Origin: Sceloporus undulatus
Lineage: Eukaryota; Chordata; Lepidosauria; Squamata; Phrynosomatidae
Length of the DNA stretch: 64,000 nucleotides
Direction: 5' to 3'
NCBI RefSeq assembly: GCF_019175285.1
Contig: NC_056527.1
Location: 104,427,765 to 104,491,764 of the forward strand
Shown here piece by piece: positions 25,401 to 29,566 of this stretch. The position numbers and the translations under genes were made by a program. The notes below the pieces were generated by a model. That model worked only from the letters and a program-made list of their open reading frames with translations, searched no databases and had not been told where the DNA came from. Each line of letters opens with the position of its first letter. The stretch's first letter is position 1.

Positions 25401-27648
25401 ACATCTACACTGGAATGGAGAGGCAGAAACTGAAAATGAGATGTTTGGTGTCCAGCAAGACCTTTGAATTTTCACATGGGTTCCTCCAAGGCCCTCTATC
25501 AAGACAAACAGGCTTTTCTTTGCATACATCTGGTTAAAGAAATTGAGATTTTAGGGCTTCAGAGGCTTCAGAGCCCTTTACCAATTAACAGAAAACAGAA
25601 GCTTTTTTGATCAGTGGAAGAGTCCATCCAGCAAAACCTGCTGCCTCAGCAGAGGAAGGAACAAAGGTCAGGGCCATAGTGAGTTAGCCAGATTTTTGGG
25701 AGGGGTACAATGAAGAGCAAAGGGTATATTCAATATATAATTTTAAGTACAATGTACAATGAGGAGCAAAGGGTATATTCACTGCCAGGGTACAACTGGA
25801 AAATAAAGTGTCCCCACTTTATTTTGCAACCCATCCCTGCTCCCTCCCTGATTTTCCGATCTGCTAAATCCCACCTAAACCCAAAATTCCAAGTACAGGT
25901 TGGGTATCCCTTATACAGAATCCCCAAATCCAAAGTACTCCAAAACCCAAAACTTTTCCATGGGTGGCTGAGATCATGACACCAATAGAAATGAAATCAT
26001 ATTCAGGGGTAGCCGTGTTGACCATTTGGTTTGTTGTTGTTGTGTGCTGTCAAGTACTTTCAAAGTCCTGCCTTAGGGTCGCCATAAACAGGATAGGACT
26101 TAAAGGAACACACAACAGCAGCAACCCATCTCCAAGATATTTCATGGTGTAGCTATAAGCAAACACTGATGTTCCAAAATCCAAAATCCCAAACCCTTCT
26201 GGTCCTAGGTATTTCAAATAAGGGAGATTCAACCTGTATCCTGAGACCCACGTGGCGTAGTGGTTTCAGTCTTGGACTATGATTCTGGGAATACCATGAA
26301 ACTCACTGGGTGCCCTTGGGCAAGTCATACTCTCTCAGCCTCAGGGGAAGGCAATGGCAAACCCCTTCTGAAGAAACTTGCCAAGAAAACCTCATTGTAG
26401 ATTCACCATAAGTCAGAAATGACTTGAAGGTATACACAACAGCAGCAACCCACCCCCAAAATATCTCATTATGTGAGTCAGTGTGGCTTAGTGGCGTGAG
26501 TGTTGGACTAGGGCTCTGGGAGAACAGGGTTGAACTCCCAGCTCAGAGGTAACCTTGGGTGAGTCACACTCTCTCAACCTCAGAGGGCAACAATCGCACA
26601 CACACACACACCCCGAAGAAACATGCCAAGAAAAGCCCATGATAGGGTTGCCAATAAGTAGGATAGAACTTTGAAGGATCAGACAACTGCTGCAACCCAT
26701 CTCCAAGATATCTCATGGCTTCAGTTCGAATCCCAGCTTGGCCATGAAACGCCAAAACACACTGCAGAGATAATCCAGTCTGAGACCACTTAAACTGCCT
26801 GTGCTCCGTGTAGGACTTGAAGGCACACAACACACACAACCTGTCTCACCTACCTCCTGGACGTATTAAAACAAATGACAGTACTTGTCCATAGAGTAAC
26901 CATACTTGCCCAGAGAGAATAATAGGAGAATAATTGTCCATAGAGAATATAGAGGCTGAGTTGCTAAAACGTTCAGCACCAAGAAAGGAATCCAAAAACG
27001 ATTCTCTATGCTGTAGACTAGTCTATGGCCAAGTATTCCTCTATAATTCTCTATGGATAAGCATTCTCCAATGATTCCCTGTGGGCAAGTGTTCTCCAAT
27101 GATTCCCTGTGGGCAAGTGTTCTCTAACGATTCCCTATGGGCAAGTATTCTTTAATGATTCCCTATGGGCAAGTATTCCCAATGATCCTCTATGGACAAG
27201 TATGGTTTCCCTATGGGCAAGCACTGTCACTTTGCTTTTAGCAGCTCCCCTCGCCTCCCAGTCTCCTGAAACCTTCTGGATCCCCACCAAGGTCCTAAAC
27301 ACTCTGCAGAAACAATCCAGTTTGAGGCCGGTTTAACTGGCCGGACTCAATGGTAGGGAATGCTGGGGACTGTACAGTATAGTCTTGAGAGACCTCTAGC
27401 CTTCTCTGTCCTGGTGCCACAAGAAACTACAACTCCCAGGATTCCCTAGCACTGAGCCAGGGCAGTCAAAGCGGTCTCAAACTGGATTATTTCTGCAGGG
27501 CGTTTGGAGACCCAAGTGGGGAAAGAAAGACTGTCTTCCAAGCTTATGTCCCCCTTACCAGGCCTTCCCCAATCCTCTCTGGCACTGGTCCATACTCCAT
27601 GCAGGAGAAGATCTCGCAGACTGCCTTCCCAGCTGCTGAACCAGCCAT
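830..27648 (-). CDS. ALDH16A1: ALDH16A1, aldehyde dehydrogenase 16 family member A1 (5' twelve coding exons; 3' end outside window)
   Basis: Twelve minus-strand exons join in phase into 541 codons: 27648-27559, 15628-15526, 14628-14502, 13678-13500, 11754-11677, 10260-10076, 9165-9013, 6968-6771, 4203-4105, 3282-3146, 2326-2221, 999-830. The start [14 protein letters not shown] and the EYGPVPE motif match the ALDH16A1 N-terminus. The first ALDH domain shows NFP (176-178), the NAD-ribose lysine in VVLKPA (K199), the Rossmann GSAEVG loop (251-256), AEIFGPVL and a KESG-containing C-terminal block. The catalytic cysteine position is His307 and the general-base glutamate is Gln273, so this domain is probably enzymatically dead, as known for the mammalian protein. 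Human ALDH16A1 has about 800 residues and a second, degenerate ALDH domain; that part lies left of position 1. The gene is divergent from PIH1D1, and intron 1 (about 11.9 kb) contains another gene on the same strand. Confidence 0.95.
1365..1595 (-). mobile_element. tRNA-derived SINE with LINE-like tail (minus)
   Basis: Minus strand: tRNA-like head (AGTATAGTGTGTTGGACTGG... GGTTCTAGTTCC B box), a body with TGGGTGACATTGGGCC, then a TGATGTTGTGAATA tail. Similar pieces at 1050-1180, 33910-34125 and 40800-40990. Confidence 0.5.
1600..2220. other. ALDH16A1 intron 11 remainder, nothing recognised
   Basis: No repeat family, gene or regulatory motif was recognised here. Confidence 0.5.
2221..2326 (-). 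CDS. ALDH16A1: ALDH16A1 coding exon 11
   Basis: 106 nt with a CTTTTAG acceptor and the less usual but valid donor GTTAGT. It encodes [14 protein letters not shown] and [15 protein letters not shown]. Confidence 0.96.
2611..2822. mobile_element. Palindromic MITE, subtype B
   Basis: CACTACACTATTATAGCAC pairs with GTGCTATAAT-type sequence at the other end. The arms carry GGGATTTGTAGTTTT and AACTACAAATCCCAGAA. In ALDH16A1 intron 10. Confidence 0.75.
3146..3282 (-). CDS. ALDH16A1: ALDH16A1 coding exon 10
   Basis: 137 nt with a TATTCCAG acceptor and GTAGTA donor, ending in phase 2. It encodes [17 protein letters not shown] and [12 protein letters not shown]. With the last residue of exon 9 this gives the conserved E-IFGP motif. 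Confidence 0.96.
3283..4104. other. ALDH16A1 intron 9, nothing recognised
   Basis: AT-rich sequence with a short purine run at 3355-3380. No confident repeat family or gene. Confidence 0.5.
4105..4203 (-). CDS. ALDH16A1: ALDH16A1 coding exon 9
   Basis: 99 nt between a TTTAG acceptor and GTAAGA donor. It encodes IFQA, FYPPTLI and CVRAE, matching VFQAGD, FYPPTLV and CAQVE of the human protein. The exon has no long open frame of its own and was found from splice sites and homology. Confidence 0.92.
4410..5145 (+). mobile_element. Old CR1-type LINE fragment
   Basis: Decayed reverse-transcriptase reading: KKGKK near 4470, [12 protein letters not shown] near 4489-4525, [13 protein letters not shown] near 4601-4640, [15 protein letters not shown] near 4695-4740. 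It ends in the typical CR1 3' stretch GACTCGATGACCCATGGGG. A (TA)n run sits at 4643-4660. Confidence 0.75.
5590..6520 (+). mobile_element. L2-type LINE fragment interrupted by a CR1 insertion
   Basis: C-terminal L2-like residues [13 protein letters not shown] near 5764-5805 and WLPACFQAQ...[12 protein letters not shown] near 6090-6160 are separated by a CR1 3' end (about 5815-6066). The same C-terminal region is read much better at 36721-37332. Confidence 0.6.
5815..6066 (+). mobile_element. CR1 LINE 3' end inserted in L2 fragment
   Basis: GGAGTCTCCTTCTTTGGAGG, TGGGTTGGACTGGATGGCCC and TCTATGATTCTATGG are the standard CR1 3' end. Confidence 0.75.
6771..6968 (-). CDS. ALDH16A1: ALDH16A1 coding exon 8
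   Basis: 198 nt with a GTGCTTAG acceptor and GTAAGG donor. It opens with [13 protein letters not shown], the counterpart of CCCAGSR in active ALDHs, so there is no cysteine at the nucleophile position. It continues with [19 protein letters not shown]. Confidence 0.97.
7038..7374 (+). mobile_element. Pogo/Tigger-like non-autonomous DNA element
   Basis: GGTTGGGCCTCCCTTATCC at the left pairs with GGGAGACTCAACCT at the right, with the same interior (TTATACACATAGCCTGAAGG) as partial copies elsewhere in the window. About 340 bp, near full length. Confidence 0.65.
7380..7870 (+). mobile_element. LINE 3'-end remnants
   Basis: TGTAAGCCATTTTGGGTCCC...GGCTATAAATGAA near 7489-7540 and GACTGTGAGCCTGAGGGCAG near 7831-7850 are typical tails of L2/CR1-group elements. 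Class assignment is loose. Confidence 0.4.
8031..8054. repeat. (AC)n microsatellite
   Basis: Twelve AC units, preceded by short TG alternation. Confidence 0.95.
9013..9165 (-). CDS. ALDH16A1: ALDH16A1 coding exon 7
   Basis: 153 nt, phase 0 at both ends. It encodes [19 protein letters not shown] and ends in AIWLNQGQ. The usual E-LGGK glutamate is Gln273. The exon stops just before the active-site cysteine position. Confidence 0.97.
9805..10004 (+). mobile_element. Sauria SINE
   Basis: tRNA-like head TGTGGTGGTTTGAGAGTTAG with a duplicated B-box region, GTGAGTCACATACACTCT body, and Bov-B-type tail GGAAGTGACTTGATGGGACAC followed by AACAACAAA. Confidence 0.75.
10076..10260 (-). CDS. ALDH16A1: ALDH16A1 coding exon 6
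   Basis: 185 nt with an AATAG acceptor and GTAAGT donor, ending in phase 0. It encodes [21 protein letters not shown] and [14 protein letters not shown], the NAD-binding core. Confidence 0.97.
10530..10600 (+). mobile_element. SINE tail fragment
   Basis: CTGCTTAATGCCTCAGTAAG...TATAGAAATGTACTTG matches the 3' end of the SINE at 47480-47705. Confidence 0.45.
10737..10954. mobile_element. hAT-type MITE
   Basis: CAGTGGTTCCTAACCAGTG at the left and AGGTTGGGAACCCCTG at the right are inverted hAT-type ends, with an AT-rich interior. Confidence 0.65.
11205..11595 (+). mobile_element. CR1 LINE 3' end
   Basis: GACTTAGGGAGCTGAGTATG, GATATGATAGCCCTGTTTAA, GGAGGGACTTCCTGACAGTA and the end CTATGATTCTATGATTC form a 5'-truncated CR1 tail. 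Confidence 0.85.
11677..11754 (-). CDS. ALDH16A1: ALDH16A1 coding exon 5
   Basis: 78 nt, phase 1 to phase 1, with a CCAATAG acceptor and GTATGT donor. It carries the IPRNFP motif (usual ALDH form PWNFP, so Trp is replaced by Arg) and CPALAMG. Confidence 0.95.
12522..12735 (-). mobile_element. Sauria SINE (minus)
   Basis: Plus strand shows the reversed Bov-B-type tail (GTGCCTTCTAGTTATTACTG, GGTGACCCTAAGG), GGATTTGTTCAGAGGAGG and a degraded tRNA-like head. Confidence 0.75.
13080..13394. mobile_element. Palindromic MITE with GGCCCTTATCACA ends
   Basis: GGCCCTTATCACATGAG pairs with CTCGTGTGATAAGGGCC. The arms stay complementary for most of ~150 bp (AATCATGGGGTTTCA / TGAAACCCCATGATT). Confidence 0.8.
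13500..13678 (-). CDS. ALDH16A1: ALDH16A1 coding exon 4
   Basis: 179 nt with a TCTACAG acceptor and GTGAGT donor. It encodes [18 protein letters not shown], followed by the helix and GWKPLG segment. Confidence 0.95.
14502..14628 (-). CDS. ALDH16A1: ALDH16A1 coding exon 3
   Basis: 127 nt with a TCCTTCAG acceptor and GTATGT donor, phase 1 in and phase 2 out. It encodes the [14 protein letters not shown] helix typical of ALDH N-terminal regions. Confidence 0.95.
14629..15525. other. ALDH16A1 intron 2, nothing recognised
   Basis: No repeat family or gene recognised; open frames here show no family motif. Confidence 0.5.
15526..15628 (-). CDS. ALDH16A1: ALDH16A1 coding exon 2
   Basis: 103 nt with a TTTTCAG acceptor and GTAGAG donor, ending in phase 1. 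It encodes the [15 protein letters not shown] stretch that aligns with GHYVNGKWLKP of the human protein. Confidence 0.95.
16147..16372 (-). mobile_element. Sauria SINE (minus)
   Basis: TGTGTGCCTTCAAGTCATTT tail, GGATTTGTTCAGAGGAGGTT body, and a reversed head ending CCACAATGCCACGTTGGCTC. Confidence 0.85.
17200..17385 (-). mobile_element. Sauria SINE (minus, diverged)
   Basis: TTGTTGTTACATGCCTCCAA tail, GGCAAGATTTATTCAGAGGA and GACTTGCCCAAGGACAGCTG. Confidence 0.7.
17812..18033. mobile_element. Palindromic MITE, subtype A
   Basis: GCTGCATCCGCACTTCA start, then CAACACCTCTTTAACTGCCA, pairing with TGGCAGTTAAAGTGGTGTGA at the other side. Ends about 100 bp from the stop codon of the nested gene. 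Confidence 0.8.
18136..18653 (-). CDS. Nested Myb/SANT-like gene, exon 2
   Basis: A strong acceptor (CTCTGTCCCCCAG) at 18654 gives the frame [20 protein letters not shown] nearer AG at 18644 would create an early stop and is rejected. The exon encodes a basic patch, a long charged helix ([20 protein letters not shown]) and a C-terminal tail. Confidence 0.75.
18136..23183 (-). CDS. Myb/SANT-like DNA-binding protein gene nested in ALDH16A1 intron 1 (two exons, two one-base shifts)
   Basis: Exon 1 runs 23183-22230 and exon 2 runs 18653-18136 to the stop. The protein starts [12 protein letters not shown], then has a Myb/SANT-like (trihelix, PIF/Harbinger-related) domain from about residue 39: [49 protein letters not shown] and [12 protein letters not shown] long acidic/Ser-rich linker with KEE motifs follows, then a basic/coiled-coil C-terminus ([17 protein letters not shown], then E/R/K-rich helices). 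The layout resembles MSANTD and ZSCAN29-like vertebrate proteins, which are probable transcription regulators. The frame changes by one base at a run of seven G (minus strand, 23029-23023) and again near the G runs at 22804-22800 and 22783-22777. Without these two bases the exons total 490 codons including the stop, and the splice phases match. Either this is a recent pseudogene or the G runs are mis-assembled. The exact orthologue is not identified. Confidence 0.75.
18896..19203. mobile_element. MITE with GTTTATCACAC ends
   Basis: GTTTATCACAC at the left pairs with GTGTGATAAAC at the right. The interior is AT-rich and partly self-complementary. In the intron of the nested gene. Confidence 0.65.
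19409..19473. repeat. (CT)n, (CA)n and (GGT)n microsatellites
   Basis: A long CT run, then ACACACACAC and GGTGGTGGTGGTGGT in direct succession. Confidence 0.9.
19512..19708. mobile_element. Palindromic MITE, subtype B
   Basis: ACTGTTATAGCACTATTATTC pairs with GAATAATAGCACTGTGATA. Same arms as 2611-2822. Confidence 0.75.
19714..19905 (+). mobile_element. Pogo/Tigger-like DNA element, partial
   Basis: TA followed by CAGTGGGCCCTTGGTATCAG, then TTATATAAAATGGTAAAATC; the right end is worn. Starts directly after the subtype B MITE. Confidence 0.6.
19970..20172. mobile_element. Palindromic MITE, subtype A
   Basis: The right arm carries ACTACAACTCCCAG (20097-20110), the left arm its degraded complement. 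Ends in GGATTATTTCTGGAGTATG. Confidence 0.8.
20498..20735 (-). mobile_element. Sauria SINE (minus)
   Basis: Well preserved: GTTTATGACTTATGGTGACC tail, TTCTTCAGAGGGGGTTTGCC body, reversed head CCACTGCATCACACTGG. Confidence 0.88.
20888..21115 (+). mobile_element. Sauria SINE (plus)
   Basis: CAGCATGGCATAGTGGTTTG head, CACTGGGTGACCTTGGGGAA, and a tail ending in ACAATAACAACAACAACAAA. It lies 150 bp from an opposite copy. Confidence 0.88.
21222..21330 (+). mobile_element. End of a transposable element with CCAGGGTGGCCAGA terminus
   Basis: CCAGGGTGGCCAGACACCCT and GGGACATGTCCTGGA match the ends of the element at 59857-60487. A matching right end, CATCTGGTCACCCTAG, occurs at about 22178-22193, so a larger interrupted element may span 21222-22197. 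Confidence 0.4.
21379..21513 (+). mobile_element. Pogo/Tigger-like DNA element, short copy
   Basis: CAGTGGGCCCTCAGTATCCG left end and GGAGGGATAACTG right end, with TA on the right. Confidence 0.6.
21525..21838 (-). mobile_element. Dispersed SINE-like repeat (minus)
   Basis: AAGGCAGTCCCCCTTGACAT... CTGTTACCTTCCCACCAAAG... GCGTCTTAACCACTAAGG; the last part looks like a reversed tRNA head. Family name not recognised with certainty. Confidence 0.45.
21840..22057. mobile_element. MITE with TTATCACA-type ends
   Basis: GGATCTTATCACAGGAGGCACT pairs with AGTGCCTTGTGTGATAAGGGTC; the inner arms GGTGGGATCACTGGTG and GACTGGTGATCCCACC also pair. Confidence 0.7.
22230..23183 (-). CDS. Nested Myb/SANT-like gene, exon 1
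   Basis: Holds the start codon, the DNA-binding domain and the acidic linker, ending at a GTAAGT donor in phase 1. It is GC-rich compared with its surroundings. Antisense open frames of up to 253 codons across it are composition shadows. Confidence 0.75.
23380..23470 (-). promoter_or_regulatory. Probable promoter of the nested Myb/SANT-like gene
   Basis: On the minus strand an octamer ATTTGCAT (23467-23460) is followed by a CCAAT box (23443-23439), about 280-260 bp upstream of the ATG, inside a GC-rich block. The spacing and orientation suit a TATA-less promoter. Inferred from motifs only. Confidence 0.5.
23570..23815. mobile_element. Palindromic MITE, subtype A, split by a CR1 fragment
   Basis: The left arm (GCACTGCAGAAATCATCCGG) runs to about 23667; a reversed CR1 3' end (23668-23770, GAATCATAGAAGAGTTGGAA) follows, then the right arm resumes with GAGCGCTCTAGTGCCACAAC. 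Confidence 0.65.
24118..24255. mobile_element. Pogo/Tigger-like DNA element, partial
   Basis: Ends in TTGGATAAGGGAGACTCAAC, the same terminus as 7038-7374. Confidence 0.55.
24256..24600. mobile_element. Mariner-like MITE related to 38341-38694
   Basis: CAGTGGACCGTCCACATTTC end, with inner blocks TAGGTCCTCCAGGGCAACTC and GTTGGAGGACCTAGAGATTC shared with the 38-kb copy. Degraded. Confidence 0.55.
24620..24760 (+). mobile_element. CR1 LINE 3' end, short
   Basis: CCTTCCTTGGAGGTTTTAAA, GGGGTTGGACTGGATGGCCC and TCTGATTCTATGATC. Confidence 0.75.
24772..25133. mobile_element. hAT-type non-autonomous element
   Basis: CAATGGTACTCAAACTTTTT and TGTTTGAGAACCACTG are inverted ends of hAT type, with an AT-rich interior. 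Confidence 0.55.
25207..25366. mobile_element. Palindromic MITE, subtype A, short
   Basis: CACTGCAGAAATAATCCGGT pairs with ACTGGATTATTTATGCAGT. The centre is shortened. Confidence 0.75.
25896..26236. mobile_element. Pogo/Tigger-like element with a SINE fragment inside
   Basis: Flanked by TA on both sides: CAGGTTGGGTATCCCTTATA at the left and GGGAGATTCAACCTG at the right. Sauria-type tail pieces interrupt it at about 26026-26125. Confidence 0.6.
26248..26450 (+). mobile_element. Sauria SINE (plus)
   Basis: CACGTGGCGTAGTGGTTTCA head, CTCACTGGGTGCCCTTGGGC body, GACTTGAAGGTATACACAAC tail. Confidence 0.85.
26477..26840 (+). mobile_element. Two Sauria SINE copies, the second split by a MITE arm
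   Basis: The first copy spans 26477-26700. A second fragment (TTCGAATCCCAGCTTGGCCA) is interrupted at about 26752-26812 by a half palindromic MITE and resumes with GGACTTGAAGGCACACAACA. Confidence 0.65.
26880..27227. repeat. ~30-bp minisatellite with an inverted partial copy
   Basis: Units like AATGATTCCCTATGGGCAAG repeat about six times at 27050-27227 with a ~30-bp period. Reverse-complement versions (CTTGCCCAGAGAGAAT, TTGTCCATAGAGAATA) lie at 26885-26955. About 330 bp downstream of ALDH16A1 exon 1. Confidence 0.75.
27297..27508. mobile_element. Palindromic MITE, subtype A
   Basis: CTCTGCAGAAACAATCCAG and CTGGATTATTTCTGCAGGG ends, with ACTACAACTCCCAG at 27426-27439. Ends 50 bp from ALDH16A1 exon 1. 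Confidence 0.85.
27559..27648 (-). CDS. ALDH16A1: ALDH16A1 coding exon 1
   Basis: Thirty codons from the ATG at 27648-27646 to a GTAAGG donor, phase 0. The residues [20 protein letters not shown] match the family N-terminus, which fixes the start. Confidence 0.93.
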
Positions 27649-27780
27649 AGCAGCCCTGACAGCTGCAGCTCTCCAGCCTCCCCTAAAACCCTCCCCTCCA
27701 AGCCACTTCCGGCCTCCCATCCACCATAGAGACCAAACAGGAGAGAAGGGCTCAGGCAGTCAGCCTAGCCTTTGTGGCTG
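27649..27780 (-). promoter_or_regulatory. ALDH16A1: ALDH16A1 proximal promoter / 5' UTR
   Basis: About 60 bp upstream of the ATG the minus strand reads CCGGAAGTG (27712-27704), a strong ETS/GABP site typical of housekeeping start regions, in a GC-rich non-repeat segment. A Sauria SINE fragment begins right behind it at about 27777. Confidence 0.5.
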
Positions 27781-27915
27781 TTGTTGTCGTTCCTGTTGTG
27801 TGCTTATTATATTGCCTGTTGTTGTTGTTACTGTGGGTTGTTGACCCTATCATGGGGTTTTCTTAGGGGTTTGCCATTGCCTTCCTCTGAGGCTGAGAGA
27901 GTGTGACTTGCCCAA
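27777..27915 (-). mobile_element. Sauria SINE fragment (minus)
   Basis: TGTTGTTGTTACTGTGG tail region, TTTGCCATTGCCTTCCTCTG and GAGAGTGTGACTTGCCCAA. Lies just behind the ALDH16A1 promoter. Confidence 0.7.
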
Positions 27916-27964
27916 CAATCTGCTTGCATGTTATCACACTACACTCTTATAACACTGCTATTCC

Positions 27965-28078
27965 ATTTTGGCTGCATCCACACTGGAGAAATAACCCGGT
28001 TTGGCATTGCTTTAACTGCCCTGGCTCAAGGCTATGGGATTCTGGGAGTTGGAGTTTGTTGTGGGCCCATGAAAGGTT
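27965..28078. mobile_element. Palindromic MITE, subtype A, left half
   Basis: GGCTGCATCCACACTGGAGA to GGAGTTTGTTGTGGGC, one arm only. Confidence 0.7.
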
Positions 28079-28214
28079 CATGAAACCTCATCTGGGGCTG
28101 AACCAGAGTTCCACAACTTGACTCTTATATTGATTCCTTAAATCTTGGCTTTCCAGGTGCATTGGCCAAGATGGCTGAGGCTTCTGGGAGCTGAAGTCCA
28201 AACATGATCTGGAG

Positions 28215-28336
28215 CAGTGGTCTCCAAACTGTGCCCTTCAAGAGATTTTGGACTTCACTTCCCAGAAGCATCAGCCATCTTGGCCAATAGTCTGGGATTC
28301 CAAAATCCCTTAAAAAGCACAGTTTGAGGACCACTG
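28215..28336. mobile_element. hAT-type MITE
   Basis: CAGTGGTCTCCAAACTGTGC pairs with GCACAGTTTGAGGACCACTG. Confidence 0.8.
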
Positions 28337-28389
28337 AGGAGGAATCAGTGCATGATCTTGGTTCTCTTCCCTCCAGCTTTGCTCTAAAC

Positions 28390-28520
28390 CAGTGGTCCTC
28401 AAACTGTGCCTTTTAAGAGATTTTGGAGTACAGCTCCCAGAATGTCAGACTATTGGCCAACATGGCTGAGGCTTCTGGGAACTGAAGTCCAGAATCAAGG
28501 GCACAGTTTGGGGCCCACTG
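28390..28520. mobile_element. hAT-type MITE with 8-bp target duplication
   Basis: CAGTGGTCCTCAAACTGTGC and GCACAGTTTGGGGCCCACTG ends. Flanked by CTCTAAAC (28382-28389) and CCCTAAAC (28521-28528), a one-mismatch 8-bp duplication typical of hAT. Confidence 0.85.
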
Positions 28521-28529
28521 CCCTAAACT

Positions 28530-28755
28530 TAGGTCCAGATTAACCGGAAGTGTGATGTACCTCTTTCACTTTCCTATCTCTATAGTCGTTCTTTATAGAA
28601 TCTTCCATTATCCTGAATGGGGATCATAGAGATAGGAAGGCTTTCCTAGAGCGGCTGAGAGATCCCAACTTCCGGTCCCGTTTCCCTGTAAACTAAAGAG
28701 GAGCAAAAGAGAAGAAGGATAACGACGTCTTTAAAGCATCGCAGAGAGAAACCAG
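28530..28755 (+). promoter_or_regulatory. PIH1D1: PIH1D1 promoter and probable non-coding exon 1
   Basis: Two ETS-type motifs, CCGGAAGTG at 28544-28552 and ACTTCCGG at 28668-28675, flank unique sequence. A good donor (CCAG/GTAAAG) ends a probable non-coding first exon at 28755. The coding exon begins after a CTGCAG acceptor at 29460. The transcription start cannot be fixed from sequence. Confidence 0.5.
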
Positions 28756-28957
28756 GTAAAGATTAAGGAAGACTGAAATACAGAAGCAGAAGCAGAAGGA
28801 GAAACTGTGGTAGATATTGTTTTATAATGTTTTATAATGAAAGGGGTTGGAGATAAAGAATGGTTTATTATATTCGTTTAAGATAGTTATGGATCTAACA
28901 GGGGCTCGAGGCGACCTACAAATTAAATCAAACTCAGAACATCAGGCAACAGAGGCC

Positions 28958-29146
28958 CAAAACACACTGCAGAAAGTGCTTTAACTGCCTAAGGAATCCT
29001 GGGAATTGTAGTTTACAGCGGCCCCAGAGCTCTCCCACAGAGAAGGCTAAATGTCTCGCAAAACTACAGTTCCCAGAGCTCCCTAGCATTGAGCCAGGGC
29101 AGGTAAAGCGGTCTCAAACTGGATTATTTCTGTAGTGTGTTTTGGT
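28958..29146. mobile_element. Palindromic MITE, subtype A
   Basis: AAAACACACTGCAGAAA and GGATTATTTCTGTAGTGTG ends, with ACTACAGTTCCCAG at 29063-29076. In PIH1D1's first intron. Confidence 0.82.
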
Positions 29147-29157
29147 CCAGAGTCACA

Positions 29158-29362
29158 GGCTGCATCAGCATGGCCAAAATAATGCAGTTTGACACCACTT
29201 TAACTGCCATGATCCCTTTGGAATCCTGGGATTTGTAGTTTGTTGTGGCACCAGAGCCCTCTGACATAGAAGGCTCGCAAAACTGCAAATCCCAGAATTC
29301 CATAGTGTTGAGCCATGGCAGTTAGAGTGCTGCCAAACTGCTTAATTTCTCCAGGGCAGACA
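29158..29362. mobile_element. Palindromic MITE, subtype A
   Basis: AATAATGCAGTTTGACACCA pairs with the right arm TTAGAGTGCTGCCAAACTGC. Back-to-back with the preceding copy. Confidence 0.82.
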
Positions 29363-29460
29363 AAGTCAGAGTTTTCTGTCCTGTGGCAATGAGTTTTAGA
29401 GGCTTTCCTTCATCTTGGGCCCTTGTTCTTAACCCTTGCTTTCATTTTGTAACATCTGCA

Positions 29461-29566
29461 GGGTTGCACCAGCAGCACCAGCATGGCGTCCATATCAGAC
29501 AAGTCCCTGTTATCAGCTGAGCTTCAGGAGGAGGAAGAGGAGGAGTTCCAGCGTCTTTTGCTCCAG
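29461..29566 (+). CDS. PIH1D1: PIH1D1 first coding exon
   Basis: Exon after a CATCTGCAG acceptor; 22 nt of 5' UTR precede the ATG at 29483. It encodes 28 residues, MASISDKSLLSAELQ then a run of six Glu and FQRLLLQ, like the human FEELLLQ segment. Donor GTGTGC. Confidence 0.92.
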
